64,000 nt of DNA from a virus: the IMG/VR virus record IMGVR_UViG_3300035698_008252, positions 1 through 64,000 of that record; one strand, given 5' to 3'. The notes below the pieces were generated by a model. It had not been told where the DNA came from and did not search any database. It saw only the letters and a program-made list of their open reading frames with translations. Position numbers and translations under genes: made by a program. Numbering within the stretch: the stretch's first letter is position 1; each line of letters starts with the position of its first letter. Of this stretch, positions 14,159 through 22,752 are shown one piece after another.

Positions 14159-14716
14159 ATGCTGTGTAACGAATTATTAATCAAAGAAATTAACTATAAA
14201 TCAGCTAGACAAATAGCTATAGAAAATAATGTAACTCATTCTTGTATAAATTATAGGCTTAAGAAATTAGGTATAAGTAATAGTTCATTTAAATACAAGT
14301 CTATATTAACAAGAGATTTTTTTAATCTTCATTATGTTAAACATAAGAAATCACTAAGGTTAATAAGTAAAGAGGTAAATATAGTTAACACTATTGTATC
14401 TAAATATATACACAAATATGGAATAACATTACGACCTAAAGGAAAAGAAATACAAAGACAGACAGAATTAGAAGCCATTATAAATGGCGAAATATGTATG
14501 TGGATAAAGTGGAAAAAATTCAGGCTTGAAATTCTTGCTAGAGATAATAATAAGTGTGTTTACTGTAGTAAGATAGCTAAGATAATTCATCATAAAAAAC
14601 CTAGGAAAATTAGACCAGATTTATGCTGGACTAAATCAAATGTTGTTTCTGTTTGTGAGAAATGTCATATGCATCAGGAAGCTAAAGCTCGGAGGGATAG
14701 AAATGCCTACAATTAA
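14159..14716 (+). CDS. HNH endonuclease with helix-turn-helix repeats
   Basis: A 185-residue endonuclease. The N-terminal 100 residues hold two helix-turn-helix-like units (SARQIAIENNVTHSCINYRL and a second LRLISKEVNIVNTIVSKYI). The C-terminus is a classic HNH: FRLEILARDNNKCVYC, then IIHHKKPRKIRPDLCW, then NVVSVCEKCHMHQ, with two CxxC zinc pairs and the catalytic HH. Such free-standing HNH enzymes cut a target near their own site and spread by homing. Its end overlaps the polymerase start by 14 bases, so it probably inserted next to the polymerase gene. Confidence 0.88.
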   Translation: MLCNELLIKEINYKSARQIAIENNVTHSCINYRLKKLGISNSSFKYKSILTRDFFNLHYVKHKKSLRLISKEVNIVNTIVSKYIHKYGITLRPKGKEIQRQTELEAIINGEICMWIKWKKFRLEILARDNNKCVYCSKIAKIIHHKKPRKIRPDLCWTKSNVVSVCEKCHMHQEAKARRDRNAYN

Positions 14717-17018
14717 CTGTAAGGAGTGCTCGCAATGGAAAAAATCCCAATCTCAGATGCAGTTTGGGAATTTTACGGAAGGTTCTGGAAATAAAAACTC
14801 AGATATTATGGTAATATTTGATAGTATATTTGAGTGTGATATTCAATCAGAGGAGATAGTATCACATAAAGTTTACAGGGATATGCTTAAAGACTTTCTT
14901 AAGTCCGCTAATAAAAGTATAGAGGATGTTTATATAACTACATTAGTTAAATGTTATAATCCCGATAAGAAAAAGAAACCTTCTAAGACCACAGTTAGAA
15001 AATGTTTCGAGTGTAACCTATCAAAAGAATTAGAAGAGGTAAAACCTAAAGTAATTATACTATTCGGAACTCCCGCAACTAAATATTTTATACCTTCTAT
15101 GATTAATATGAAGCAGATAGTAGGAGAAGCTTTTTATTCTAATACTTACAAGGCTCATCTAATACCTATATATGACCCTTATTATCTATCTAATTTTTCG
15201 TCATCAGCCGCACAAAAAAGAAAAACTTATGAAGCTTTCGGGAAGATTAAAATATCCCTAGAAACAGGTGAGAAGAAGCATATACCTACTAAGTACTCCT
15301 CTAAAATAGCTGATATGGATATACTAGAAGATATTGTAGGAGTAGATTTAGAGACTACAGGACTAGACTATATGACAGAAAAGATTCTGACTATAGGTAT
15401 CAGTGATAGGAAACATAATTTTGCATTTGATATAGGTGATAAAGGCGGTATACCCTGGGATAAGATTTTAAAGCTACTTAAAAAACGGAAGTTAGTATAT
15501 CATGGTGCTATATTTGACATGCAGATGCATAAAGCTAGTGGTCATAGTTTAGAACATAATTTAGTAGGTGATACTAGATTACTACAATTTTTAATAAATC
15601 CTCTAGGAGGTACTAGTTTAGATTTTCTATCTCAGTTATTATTAGGTATTAGTTATAAGGATGAGGTAGATAGAGCTAAGTTATCTGAACAGACACCTGA
15701 GTATAGAAAAGAATATTGTGCTACTGATACAACTAATACGCTACAAATATTTTACATATTATACCCCAGAGTTAAAGCACAAGGTAGTATATTAGCCTAT
15801 AAAGTTTTTATAAATATTCTAAAAGTATTATGTAATTTACAATTTAAAGGGGTACTAGTATCAAGAAAAAAGATTAGCGAGGTTGTTATATACTATCAGG
15901 ATTTAAAAGATAAGGCAGAAGCAAATTTTAAAAAACGTCTTAAATTATCTGAGGATTTTAATCTCAACTCAACCAAACAATTACAGTCAGTAATATTTGG
16001 AGAAGATAGTAAATTAAAAATGAAGGCTAAAGTTAAAACAAAAACTGGAGCATCCACTAAGGCTGAGGTTATAAAAGCATTAGCAGAAAAAAAACCTGTA
16101 CTAGGGAAACTTGTAGAGTACAGAACTATGAAGGGTCATATAGAGAAAGCGTTAATGTATCTCAAGAGTATCAGCGTAGATGGTAGGATACATAGTGATT
16201 TCAATATGTTCTCTAGAGATAGTTCTAGGGTGATGTGTAGGAAACCTAACATTCAAAATGTACCTAGAGATAGTAGGCTTAAAGAAATATTTGTAGCTCC
16301 TGAAGGTTACACTTGGGTGTACTATGATATGTCTCAGATTGAGTTTAGAGTATGGGTACATCTATCTAAAGACCCTAAAGGTATAGAGTTTATTAATAAT
16401 GATAAGGATATTCATAGATACATTGCATCTAATTTCTGGAAAATAGAGGAGTCTGCTGTAACAGGTAAGCAGAGAGATATTATTAAGAGTGTTGTATATG
16501 GTTCTATGTATGCTAGGACACCCGAGAGTATAGCGGCTGAACATAAGATACCATTAGCGGATGCTAAACATATACAGAGAATATTCTTTAACCTATGTCG
16601 TAAAGGATACTTCTGGTTAAAACAAGTTGAACAGACAGTACAAAAAGAAAAACGATTAAAAACTCCTTTCGGTACTTATAAGTTTTTTCCTGATTTGGAT
16701 TTAGCTATTGGTTATCGTAAAGAGGAGATGATGAGGTCAGCTAAGAATTATATTATTCAGAGCTGGGCTGTAGAGTTAGTCTTTATTGGTATGCATAAAA
16801 TTTGGCTGGAGGTAAATAAAAGAGGTTTAGATGCAGGATTCATTCACCAGATACATGATGCTGGCATATTAGAGGTAAGAGATGACCAGGTAGATGAAGT
16901 AGTTGAGATAATTAAAGACAATGCTAATAATCCTATAAAGCTATTAGTTCCACTTACTTGCGAAATAAAATTAGGTAAGAGTTGGGATAAGCTAAAAACA
17001 TTAGAGGAGAAAAAATAA
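14703..17018 (+). CDS. DNA polymerase, family A, with N-terminal UDG-like domain
   Basis: A 771-residue replicative polymerase in three parts. Residues 1-190 resemble a family 4/5 uracil-DNA glycosylase with Fe-S ligands Cys6, Cys9, Cys84 and Cys101/104. The usual glycosylase motifs (GEAPG and HP..) are degenerate (MVIFDSIFEC, IPIYDPYYL), so it may only bind DNA. Residues 208-355 are a 3'-5' exonuclease (Asp215, Glu217, Asp272 or Asp290, Asp342). The palm and fingers follow: motif A YDMSQIEFRV (Asp542), motif B with Arg591, Lys595, Tyr599 and Tyr603, and motif C QIHDAGILEV (His718, Asp719). Tyr599 replaces the Phe that disfavours dideoxynucleotides in PolA, and Ala720 replaces the usual Glu. 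The start at 14703 follows CGGAGGG. HNH genes lie on both sides. Confidence 0.93.
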   Translation: MPTINCKECSQWKKSQSQMQFGNFTEGSGNKNSDIMVIFDSIFECDIQSEEIVSHKVYRDMLKDFLKSANKSIEDVYITTLVKCYNPDKKKKPSKTTVRKCFECNLSKELEEVKPKVIILFGTPATKYFIPSMINMKQIVGEAFYSNTYKAHLIPIYDPYYLSNFSSSAAQKRKTYEAFGKIKISLETGEKKHIPTKYSSKIADMDILEDIVGVDLETTGLDYMTEKILTIGISDRKHNFAFDIGDKGGIPWDKILKLLKKRKLVYHGAIFDMQMHKASGHSLEHNLVGDTRLLQFLINPLGGTSLDFLSQLLLGISYKDEVDRAKLSEQTPEYRKEYCATDTTNTLQIFYILYPRVKAQGSILAYKVFINILKVLCNLQFKGVLVSRKKISEVVIYYQDLKDKAEANFKKRLKLSEDFNLNSTKQLQSVIFGEDSKLKMKAKVKTKTGASTKAEVIKALAEKKPVLGKLVEYRTMKGHIEKALMYLKSISVDGRIHSDFNMFSRDSSRVMCRKPNIQNVPRDSRLKEIFVAPEGYTWVYYDMSQIEFRVWVHLSKDPKGIEFINNDKDIHRYIASNFWKIEESAVTGKQRDIIKSVVYGSMYARTPESIAAEHKIPLADAKHIQRIFFNLCRKGYFWLKQVEQTVQKEKRLKTPFGTYKFFPDLDLAIGYRKEEMMRSAKNYIIQSWAVELVFIGMHKIWLEVNKRGLDAGFIHQIHDAGILEVRDDQVDEVVEIIKDNANNPIKLLVPLTCEIKLGKSWDKLKTLEEKK

Positions 17019-17019
17019 C

Positions 17020-17202
17020 ATGCCTAATAAAAACTATGACAAAGAAACCATTGTAGCTAAGTTAATTAAGAATGGTTTAAAACCTAAGCCTAGCAGATAT
17101 GATTTAAGATATTGGGAAGTCAAGAAAGATAAACCTATAGGAATAAAGCTCTGGGGTTATATTGATTTCTTAGGTCTAGCTGTTTGCAGAACTTTGAAAT
17201 AA
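17020..17202 (+). CDS. Hypothetical small basic protein
   Basis: A 60-residue basic protein (NYDKETIVAKLIKNGLKPKP...) starting one base after the polymerase stop. It ends with a hydrophobic GYIDFLGLAVC stretch. Function unknown; it probably shares the polymerase transcript. Confidence 0.65.
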   Translation: MPNKNYDKETIVAKLIKNGLKPKPSRYDLRYWEVKKDKPIGIKLWGYIDFLGLAVCRTLK

Positions 17203-17204
17203 AT

Positions 17205-17234
17205 TTGACACAGCATACACAGATATGTTATACT
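17205..17234 (+). promoter_or_regulatory. Class B promoter 2
   Basis: TTGACACAGCA with TTGACA 17205-17210 and TATACT 17229-17234, 18-bp spacer. The next ATG is at 17241, only 6 bases after the -10, so its transcript may be leaderless. Confidence 0.85.
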
Positions 17235-17240
17235 TGAGGT

Positions 17241-17861
17241 ATGGAATTGAAATCAAATAGCGATACACTTATAAATACCGAATATACTAGTATAGAGGAT
17301 AATACTAATCACAGTATATTACTTACAAATAAGAATTTATATATAGATAATATATTAGTAGGTAAATTTAAAAACTTAACTCTTACTAAAAAACAAATAC
17401 AGCGTAAAAAATACTACCGATTATATAGACTAAAATATCCCTGGGATAACGCTAGAAGAGCTGCTTATGATAGATGTACTAGACCCGAAAATCTTACATA
17501 TAAAAACTATGGCGGTAGAGGTATAAAATTATTACTAACTAAAAGAGATGTTAAAAAACTCTGGTTTAGAGATAAAGCTTATGAAATGAGTAAGCCCGCA
17601 ATAGATAGAAAAAATAAGGATAAAAATTATATTTATGCTAACTGTAGATTTATAGAATTAGTAGAGAATATTATATTAGGTAATAACCGAGCAGTAAAAC
17701 AATATACGAAAGATGGTAAATATATAAAGACATGGAAATCTCAGTTGGAGGCTGAAAGAGTCCTAGGACTTTGGAGAGGTGCTATTTCAGCTTGTTTAAG
17801 AGGCTACCAGAAAACCTGTAAGAATTATACCTGGAGGAGAACAAATGCCAAAAAAATCTAA
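17241..17861 (+). CDS. HNH-type homing endonuclease with NUMOD-like tail
   Basis: A 206-residue endonuclease-like protein. The core (residues about 65-140) reads RAAYDRCTRPENLTYKNYGG, then LWFRDKAYEMSKPAIDRKNK, then NYIYANCRFIEL, the same family as the gene at 12500 but with the standard YGGRG. The C-terminal 55 residues (VKQYTKDGKYIKTWKSQLEA...) match a NUMOD1-type DNA-binding repeat with the ACLRG turn. The ATG has only GAGG one base upstream and sits where the class B promoter transcript should start, so it may be translated from a leaderless mRNA. It follows the polymerase and is probably mobile. Confidence 0.8.
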   Translation: MELKSNSDTLINTEYTSIEDNTNHSILLTNKNLYIDNILVGKFKNLTLTKKQIQRKKYYRLYRLKYPWDNARRAAYDRCTRPENLTYKNYGGRGIKLLLTKRDVKKLWFRDKAYEMSKPAIDRKNKDKNYIYANCRFIELVENIILGNNRAVKQYTKDGKYIKTWKSQLEAERVLGLWRGAISACLRGYQKTCKNYTWRRTNAKKI

Positions 17862-18426
17862 AGATAGAAAATGTCCTGACTGTGGTGGAGAAATGTGGGA
17901 TAATACAGTAGGTAAAAAGCCCTCAAAAAACTACCCATGCTTTAAGTGTATAGACTGTGGGAAGGGTGTTTGGCTTACTAAAAAAGAAAAAGAAGATGCA
18001 AAGAATAATCCTCAACCTCAAGAACAAGAACCTGAACAGGTACAAACAGGAGGAAAAAAAGTGGGAAATTATAATAGCTTTGGTAACTCAGTACCGCCAT
18101 CTATGTATGGTGCTTGGTGTATGAATTTAGTAGTTGCTTTTGTAGGTCAGGGAAAATACAAAGATTCTACTGAAGCACTTAAAGATTTAAAAAAGATATT
18201 TAAGGGAGCTGGAGAAATCTATAATGTAAATGCTGAAGAGACAGTAATAGATAGTCCAGAAACTAATACACAGATACCTAGTGATGCTGACTTATTAGGA
18301 GAACCTGCTGACGTAGTGGGAGAATCCGATAACGTAGCAGAAGCAGATACTAGTAAACCTGTTAAATCAGATGATGATATTGATATAAGCGAGCTAGATA
18401 CAGAATTTGATGACCTAGATATATAA
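17845..18426 (+). CDS. Zinc-ribbon protein with acidic tail
   Basis: A 193-residue protein that begins with a four-Cys zinc ribbon (CPDC about 10-13, CFKC/CIDC about 32-38, then GKGVWL). Then comes a Pro/Gln/Glu linker, a small helical domain (YGAWCMNLVVAFVGQGKY) and a very acidic C-terminus ending DIDISELDTEFDDLDI. The acidic tail resembles those of single-strand-binding proteins that recruit partners. It sits directly upstream of RecA, so a role as DNA-binding mediator is plausible but inferred. CTGGAGG site; the start lies inside the HNH gene. Confidence 0.65.
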   Translation: MPKKSKDRKCPDCGGEMWDNTVGKKPSKNYPCFKCIDCGKGVWLTKKEKEDAKNNPQPQEQEPEQVQTGGKKVGNYNSFGNSVPPSMYGAWCMNLVVAFVGQGKYKDSTEALKDLKKIFKGAGEIYNVNAEETVIDSPETNTQIPSDADLLGEPADVVGESDNVAEADTSKPVKSDDDIDISELDTEFDDLDI

Positions 18427-18443
18427 TTTATAAGGAGGTTATT

Positions 18444-19565
18444 TTGGGTAGAAAAAAGAAAGATGTTGTAGAGGCACTTACAGATGAAGCTATTAAAAGA
18501 GATAATTCTAAAGTAGAAACTAAAGAGGATACTAAAGTAGCTAAGGTTGTTTTAGGTAAAAAGAAACCCGTTAAACCAGACTCAGAATTAAGGTCTATTT
18601 TAAACTCACTTGAAAAAACATATGGTGAGGGAGTTATTGCTAGAGCTGATGAAATTCTAGATGCCGAAAAAGTACCTACAAAAGTATTACTACTAGATTT
18701 CCTACTTAAAGGAGGTATTCCACTATCTTCTATTAATGTATTCTATGGAGATGAGAGTTCAGGTAAAACTTTAATAGCCTTATTATTAGCGGCTGTATTT
18801 ACCCAGCAAGGTAAACTAGTAGCTATAATAGACCAAGAACATAGCTACACAAATTCCTGGACTAAAAAACTAGGGGTTGATACGGATTACTTATATGTAT
18901 CCGCACCAGATGATTTTGAGAAGGGTATAGATATTACAGACACCTTAGTTAGAAGCGGTAAATTTGCTTTAGTAATATATGATAGTCTAACATCTGCATT
19001 ACCTAAAGCAGTTGTAGATAGTTCTTCCTATGATAAACATATGGGTCTACAATCTAAATTAAATACTGAGTTAATGCAGAAATTAACAGCAGCCTTACAA
19101 CCTGAAAATTTAAAAAATCCTGATACCTATAATAATACAATCATAATTGCTATAGGGCATCTAAGGGAGAAGATAGGTATGGTACGAGGTAATCCTGAGA
19201 TTTTACCTGGAGGACACGCTGTTAGGCATCATGCACATAATATTATTAAGTTCAAAAGAAGAGAAATTATTAAAGTAAAAGAGAAACCTGTAGGTAGAGC
19301 TATTAATCTAAAGGTAGAGAAAGCTAAATTTTCAGCACCCCTAGTTTCTGGTATTACTGAATTTCAATTTGAACCACCTAAGTTTAATAACAGTAAAATA
19401 CTTATGTTATATGGAACACAGTTAGGATTAATTATAGCTACAGGTGCTTGGTATAGATACGGAGATATTTATGAGAATGGTAAAAAAGCTTTACTAGCGA
19501 AATTAAAAGAGCAACCTAAGTTACTAGCGAAATTAAAAGCTGATATTATAGCTAATATAAAATAG
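18444..19565 (+). CDS. recA-like: RecA-like recombinase
   Basis: A 373-residue strand-exchange ATPase. After a 50-residue Lys-rich extension it has Walker A YGDESSGKTL (102-109; RecA has GPESSGKT), the catalytic Glu132 in IDQEHS, and Walker B ALVIYDSLTS (Asp180). A long loop (residues 190-240) contains the DNA-binding part ending ILPGGHAVRHHA, matching RecA NPETTPGGRALKF. It starts at TTG 18444, 8 bases after AAGGAGG. It is shorter at the C-terminus than cellular RecA. Together with SSB, SbcC/D, resolvases and RecB-like nuclease it forms the phage recombination set. Confidence 0.9.
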   Translation: MGRKKKDVVEALTDEAIKRDNSKVETKEDTKVAKVVLGKKKPVKPDSELRSILNSLEKTYGEGVIARADEILDAEKVPTKVLLLDFLLKGGIPLSSINVFYGDESSGKTLIALLLAAVFTQQGKLVAIIDQEHSYTNSWTKKLGVDTDYLYVSAPDDFEKGIDITDTLVRSGKFALVIYDSLTSALPKAVVDSSSYDKHMGLQSKLNTELMQKLTAALQPENLKNPDTYNNTIIIAIGHLREKIGMVRGNPEILPGGHAVRHHAHNIIKFKRREIIKVKEKPVGRAINLKVEKAKFSAPLVSGITEFQFEPPKFNNSKILMLYGTQLGLIIATGAWYRYGDIYENGKKALLAKLKEQPKLLAKLKADIIANIK

Positions 19566-19575
19566 AGAGCCTACT

Positions 19576-20013
19576 ATGAAACCTAGTAACAAAGAAAGAT
19601 TATTCAACTACTACGCAGGTTACTGGATTATTAAATTAGGCTTGCATAAAAAATACGCTATTGATATTAGAAAAGATAACAGATTAGAGGTTAAGGCTGT
19701 AACTATTCAAGAGTCTTATAGACACTACACCATAGCGTTTAATACTAAGAATATGAATTATGAAAATGAGATTATACATGTTGTACTACACGAGATAGGA
19801 CATCTATGCCACTATTGGAATTCTAAAAATAGGGCATACGAAGAATATTTTGCTGAGAGTTTTGCACTAACTACAGCTAAAGAGTTCTATCCTAAGTTAT
19901 TTAAGTATATGGTTAAACGAACCATAGCTTTTGTAAAAGAAGATACAGCTAATTTAATGCATGTAGATGGCTATAAACGAGCACTGAAAACATTAGGTAT
20001 AGATTGGAGATGA
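19576..20013 (+). CDS. HExxH zinc metallopeptidase-like protein 1
   Basis: A 145-residue protein with VVLHEIGHLCHYW (His72, Glu73, His76), then a conserved-looking YEEYFAESFAL helix that could give the third ligand (Glu94). The size and HEIGH...E layout fit minigluzincin-type peptidases. No signal peptide, so it should act in the cytoplasm. A related layout (HELGH, then EYRANRFSF, then a YPK motif) occurs in the gene at 29227. Substrate unknown. Confidence 0.72.
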   Translation: MKPSNKERLFNYYAGYWIIKLGLHKKYAIDIRKDNRLEVKAVTIQESYRHYTIAFNTKNMNYENEIIHVVLHEIGHLCHYWNSKNRAYEEYFAESFALTTAKEFYPKLFKYMVKRTIAFVKEDTANLMHVDGYKRALKTLGIDWR

Positions 20014-20015
20014 GT

Positions 20016-20684
20016 ATGAAATTTAAATTCTTAATATTCCCAACCATTATAGCAGTTGCTATCTATGGTGTCATTAATATCTGCTATAGCTTTGGTAGAC
20101 AAACATCAGTAACAGATGTTCCTTATCAAAATGTTATGGAGTCAGTAGCATCCTCGGTACACTATCGTATAGAACAGGCTAAAGGTTTTTCAACCTGTAC
20201 TGGAGTAGTTATTAAAAATAAAAGAGATATAGCGGTAATAGCTACAGCTAAGCATTGCGTTAGTCCTGACTCAAAAATATATGTAGAGAACATATTAGTA
20301 TCTAAGATTATTAAGCATCCTACTAGGGATTTAGCCTTAGTATTTCTATCTAAAGGGTTACTAAATAAAACACCTGCTAAAATACCTACACGCAAGCATC
20401 AAATATTCGATAGAATATACCATGTAGGTTTTCCTAATAGTATAATGTATTCTCAAGGAACAACTTTAAGACAGTCATATTATCAAGATATTGGATTAAT
20501 TAAAGTTATTAAAGGCTGTTCAGGTGGCGGTGTATACAATATTAAAGGAGAGCTAGTAGGTATTGCAGTAGCAAAATTAGGAGACTTTGGATTGTATGAA
20601 TCTACAAGAGCTCTAATGACTTTTGTAGCCGAACAAGATTTAGAGAAAATTATAAAAGAATTAAAAACTAATACTAAAAAATAG
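20016..20684 (+). CDS. Exported trypsin-like serine protease
   Basis: A 222-residue protein with an N-terminal signal peptide or anchor (hydrophobic 4-22) and a complete chymotrypsin-fold triad: His80 in IATAKHC, Asp105 in TRDLAL, Ser169 in KGCSGGGVYN. Cys61 and Cys81 bracket the His as in the standard Cys42-Cys58 disulfide, which fits an extracytoplasmic protein. I start at ATG 20016, six bases after TTGGAG that lies in the end of the previous gene. Its likely place is the periplasm or cell surface, where it could trim host envelope proteins or phage products. A lipoprotein follows two genes later. Confidence 0.82.
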   Translation: MKFKFLIFPTIIAVAIYGVINICYSFGRQTSVTDVPYQNVMESVASSVHYRIEQAKGFSTCTGVVIKNKRDIAVIATAKHCVSPDSKIYVENILVSKIIKHPTRDLALVFLSKGLLNKTPAKIPTRKHQIFDRIYHVGFPNSIMYSQGTTLRQSYYQDIGLIKVIKGCSGGGVYNIKGELVGIAVAKLGDFGLYESTRALMTFVAEQDLEKIIKELKTNTKK

Positions 20685-20701
20685 TTACCTAGGAGTAAAC
20701 A

Positions 20702-20938
20702 ATGGAGAAGCAAGAAAACAAACCTGAAGAAGTAGTACCAGTGCTAACACTAGCACAAAAGATAGCTAAACTAGCAGTGTTAAAATGCTCAGTTTTTGAT
20801 AGCATGACTGAAGAAGCAGATTTAACTAGAACTTTAAATGCTCTACAGAAAACTAAAATGGAAAATATTAATACTATTAATAAACTTAATGCTGAGGTAA
20901 AAGCAGAATCAGAAGTAGTGGATATTAATGGTGCATAG
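20702..20938 (+). CDS. Small coiled-coil protein
   Basis: A 78-residue helical protein with alternating charge (TRTLNALQKTKMENINTINK...), likely a short coiled coil. Its stop lies at the start of class B promoter 3. Function unknown. Confidence 0.65.
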   Translation: MEKQENKPEEVVPVLTLAQKIAKLAVLKCSVFDSMTEEADLTRTLNALQKTKMENINTINKLNAEVKAESEVVDINGA

Positions 20939-20968
20939 TTGACACAGCAGGTGTTTATGTGTTATATT
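20939..20968 (+). promoter_or_regulatory. Class B promoter 3
   Basis: TTGACACAGCA with TTGACA 20939-20944 and a weaker -10 TATATT 20963-20968, 18-bp spacer with extended TG. Drives the lipoprotein and the nucleotide genes. Confidence 0.8.
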
Positions 20969-20986
20969 TAAAATAGAGAGGTACTG

Positions 20987-21481
20987 ATGAAACGTATAAT
21001 TATACTAACAGTTTCTTGCATACTTTTATGCGGCTGTACAGCACTTAATCCTTTAAATATATTCTCAGGGGTTAGGAAGTCAACACCTACTAAAGTACGA
21101 GAAACTAAAAAGAGTTCTGAGTACATTGATTACTCTAATAGAGTCTCTGGTGAGAAGTTAAAGATTAAGAGAACTAACTTAGAAAAATCAAATCAGAATA
21201 CTAAACTCCAGGAGAGAGTAGGTTCTTGGATAGCTAAAAGAAGTATTGGATTTCTAGCTATACTATTCTTGATTAATTGGTTTATTCCTGGGTTTGCTGG
21301 TTGGGTTATCGGATTCTTTTTAAATGTAACTCGAAAAGGTTTACGGGAAACGGTTAATGCTTTAAAGAAATATAGAAGTACAGTTAGCACAGATAAGAAA
21401 GAAGAACTAGATAATTTTTTAAAAGCAGAACAGAGTAAAGAGACTAAAATAGAAATCGCAAGTATGCGATTAAAGGATTAG
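20987..21481 (+). CDS. Lipoprotein with an internal membrane segment
   Basis: A 164-residue protein with a lipoprotein signal (MKRIIILTVSCILLCGC; lipobox LCGC, Cys17). After a polar linker there is a strong hydrophobic region (IGFLAILFLINWFIPGFAGW plus VIGFFL, about 87-113) and a charged C-terminal helix. The combination suggests an envelope protein spanning or bridging membranes. It could be a lysis accessory or a superinfection-exclusion factor, neither demonstrated. It follows class B promoter 3. Confidence 0.72.
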   Translation: MKRIIILTVSCILLCGCTALNPLNIFSGVRKSTPTKVRETKKSSEYIDYSNRVSGEKLKIKRTNLEKSNQNTKLQERVGSWIAKRSIGFLAILFLINWFIPGFAGWVIGFFLNVTRKGLRETVNALKKYRSTVSTDKKEELDNFLKAEQSKETKIEIASMRLKD

Positions 21482-21488
21482 GAAAATC

Positions 21489-22127
21489 ATGGGATTAAAT
21501 CCAAATAAACAAATAGCTTATAGTGGTGGTGTAGATTTACCTATACTGTATGTATACCTAGCAGGGAGAATTGCAGGTAATTGTATTTATAAATGCTTAG
21601 CTTGGAGACAAACCATTATTAAGTATTATGCGGATTATAAAGGTACAGGGGCATACCCTATAGCATTTTTAGATGCCCTAAACTCTAAAGAATCAGATAG
21701 TATTGATGCTCAGGGTTTAACAAGCAGTATTCCTCCAAATTTAATATACCAAAAAGATTTACTTAGTGTAAGACGAGCAGATGTTTTAGTATGTTATATG
21801 GAAGATTTTATGGAAGAGGGTATTGAAGGATTGCTTGAAGAAAACATTGCTTTTGCTGAGACTGAAGAATTAGAAGACGCATATAATAAATTAGTCAAAG
21901 CTATTAAAAATCGTAGACCTAACTATGGAACAAACTCTGAGATGGCTTGGGGTTTAATTCTAGATAAACCTGTAATTCTAATTGCAGGAACTGAGAAGAG
22001 AAAAAAAATGTTGCAGCTTCATCCGTTTACCAAACAAGCTTCTGTTATAGTTGCTAATGTAGAAGAGCTTTTAGAAGGTAAATATTTAAATTTGTTATAT
22101 AAATCTATTGCGAGTTCGGTATATTAG
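21489..22127 (+). CDS. Nucleoside 2-deoxyribosyltransferase-like protein 1
   Basis: A 212-residue Rossmann-like protein. ILYVYLAGRIAGN opens the fold, a WRQTII segment follows, then YQKDLLSVRRADVLVCYM, and finally NYGTNSEMAWGLILDKPVIL with the family-type GTxxEm.wG motif carrying the probable catalytic Glu. Enzymes of this superfamily move a deoxyribose between bases or hydrolyse nucleotides. An acidic insert lies at about 105-135. It pairs with the gene at 22148 and sits near a dNTP pyrophosphohydrolase-like gene. Confidence 0.72.
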   Translation: MGLNPNKQIAYSGGVDLPILYVYLAGRIAGNCIYKCLAWRQTIIKYYADYKGTGAYPIAFLDALNSKESDSIDAQGLTSSIPPNLIYQKDLLSVRRADVLVCYMEDFMEEGIEGLLEENIAFAETEELEDAYNKLVKAIKNRRPNYGTNSEMAWGLILDKPVILIAGTEKRKKMLQLHPFTKQASVIVANVEELLEGKYLNLLYKSIASSVY

Positions 22128-22147
22128 TAGATTTGTGAGGAGGACAT

Positions 22148-22750
22148 ATGGACTTTGATAAACCTATAACTATTGAGAACTGCTTATATAAAAGCTATGA
22201 GATAGGTAGTATGGAAGACCCAGCAAAGAAGGATAATGGTACAGGTTGGAGACAGACATTAACACCCGAGCTAGACAAGAGGGGTATATATGTATTCGAC
22301 CCTACCAGAGAAGAGATTAAAAAGGTAGGTATGCCTACAGCAGAATTCATGGAGAAACTTGTAGGCTGGCAGAAGAGCGGTCATTGGACTCATTTCGTTG
22401 ATGCTATGCGTAAGATATGGCGAGGAGTAGACTATACAGAAACTAACGAAGATACAGGAACTACACAGGCAGTACATATTTACGGAGATGTTAGCTATGT
22501 AGAGAATAGTGATTTTCTAATCTGGAATTTAGATGATGGAGATAAGCCTGGAGGAACTCTAATCGAGCTAGCAATAGCTTGGTACAGAGGTATTCCTGTA
22601 TATCTAATTACACAAGTTCCTAAGACTCAAATAAATAAGAGTATTCTATACTTTGTTCTAGATAGTGGTAATGGTAAGGGTGAGATTTTCCCTACTCAAT
22701 CTAAGCTTTTAGAATTTTTAGATGTTACATATAAATTAGAGGTTAAATAA
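22148..22750 (+). CDS. Nucleoside 2-deoxyribosyltransferase-like protein 2
   Basis: A 200-residue relative of the same superfamily. YEIGSMEDPAKKDNGTGWRQ followed by LDKRGIYVFDPTREE is the substrate-loop and second-strand pattern. DVSYVENSDFLIWNLDD and GGTLIELAIAWYRGIPVYLI give the acidic strand and the Glu motif. It diverges clearly from its neighbour, so the two may act on different substrates or as a heteromer. GAGGAGG before the ATG. Confidence 0.72.
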   Translation: MDFDKPITIENCLYKSYEIGSMEDPAKKDNGTGWRQTLTPELDKRGIYVFDPTREEIKKVGMPTAEFMEKLVGWQKSGHWTHFVDAMRKIWRGVDYTETNEDTGTTQAVHIYGDVSYVENSDFLIWNLDDGDKPGGTLIELAIAWYRGIPVYLITQVPKTQINKSILYFVLDSGNGKGEIFPTQSKLLEFLDVTYKLEVK

Positions 22751-22752
22751 TT

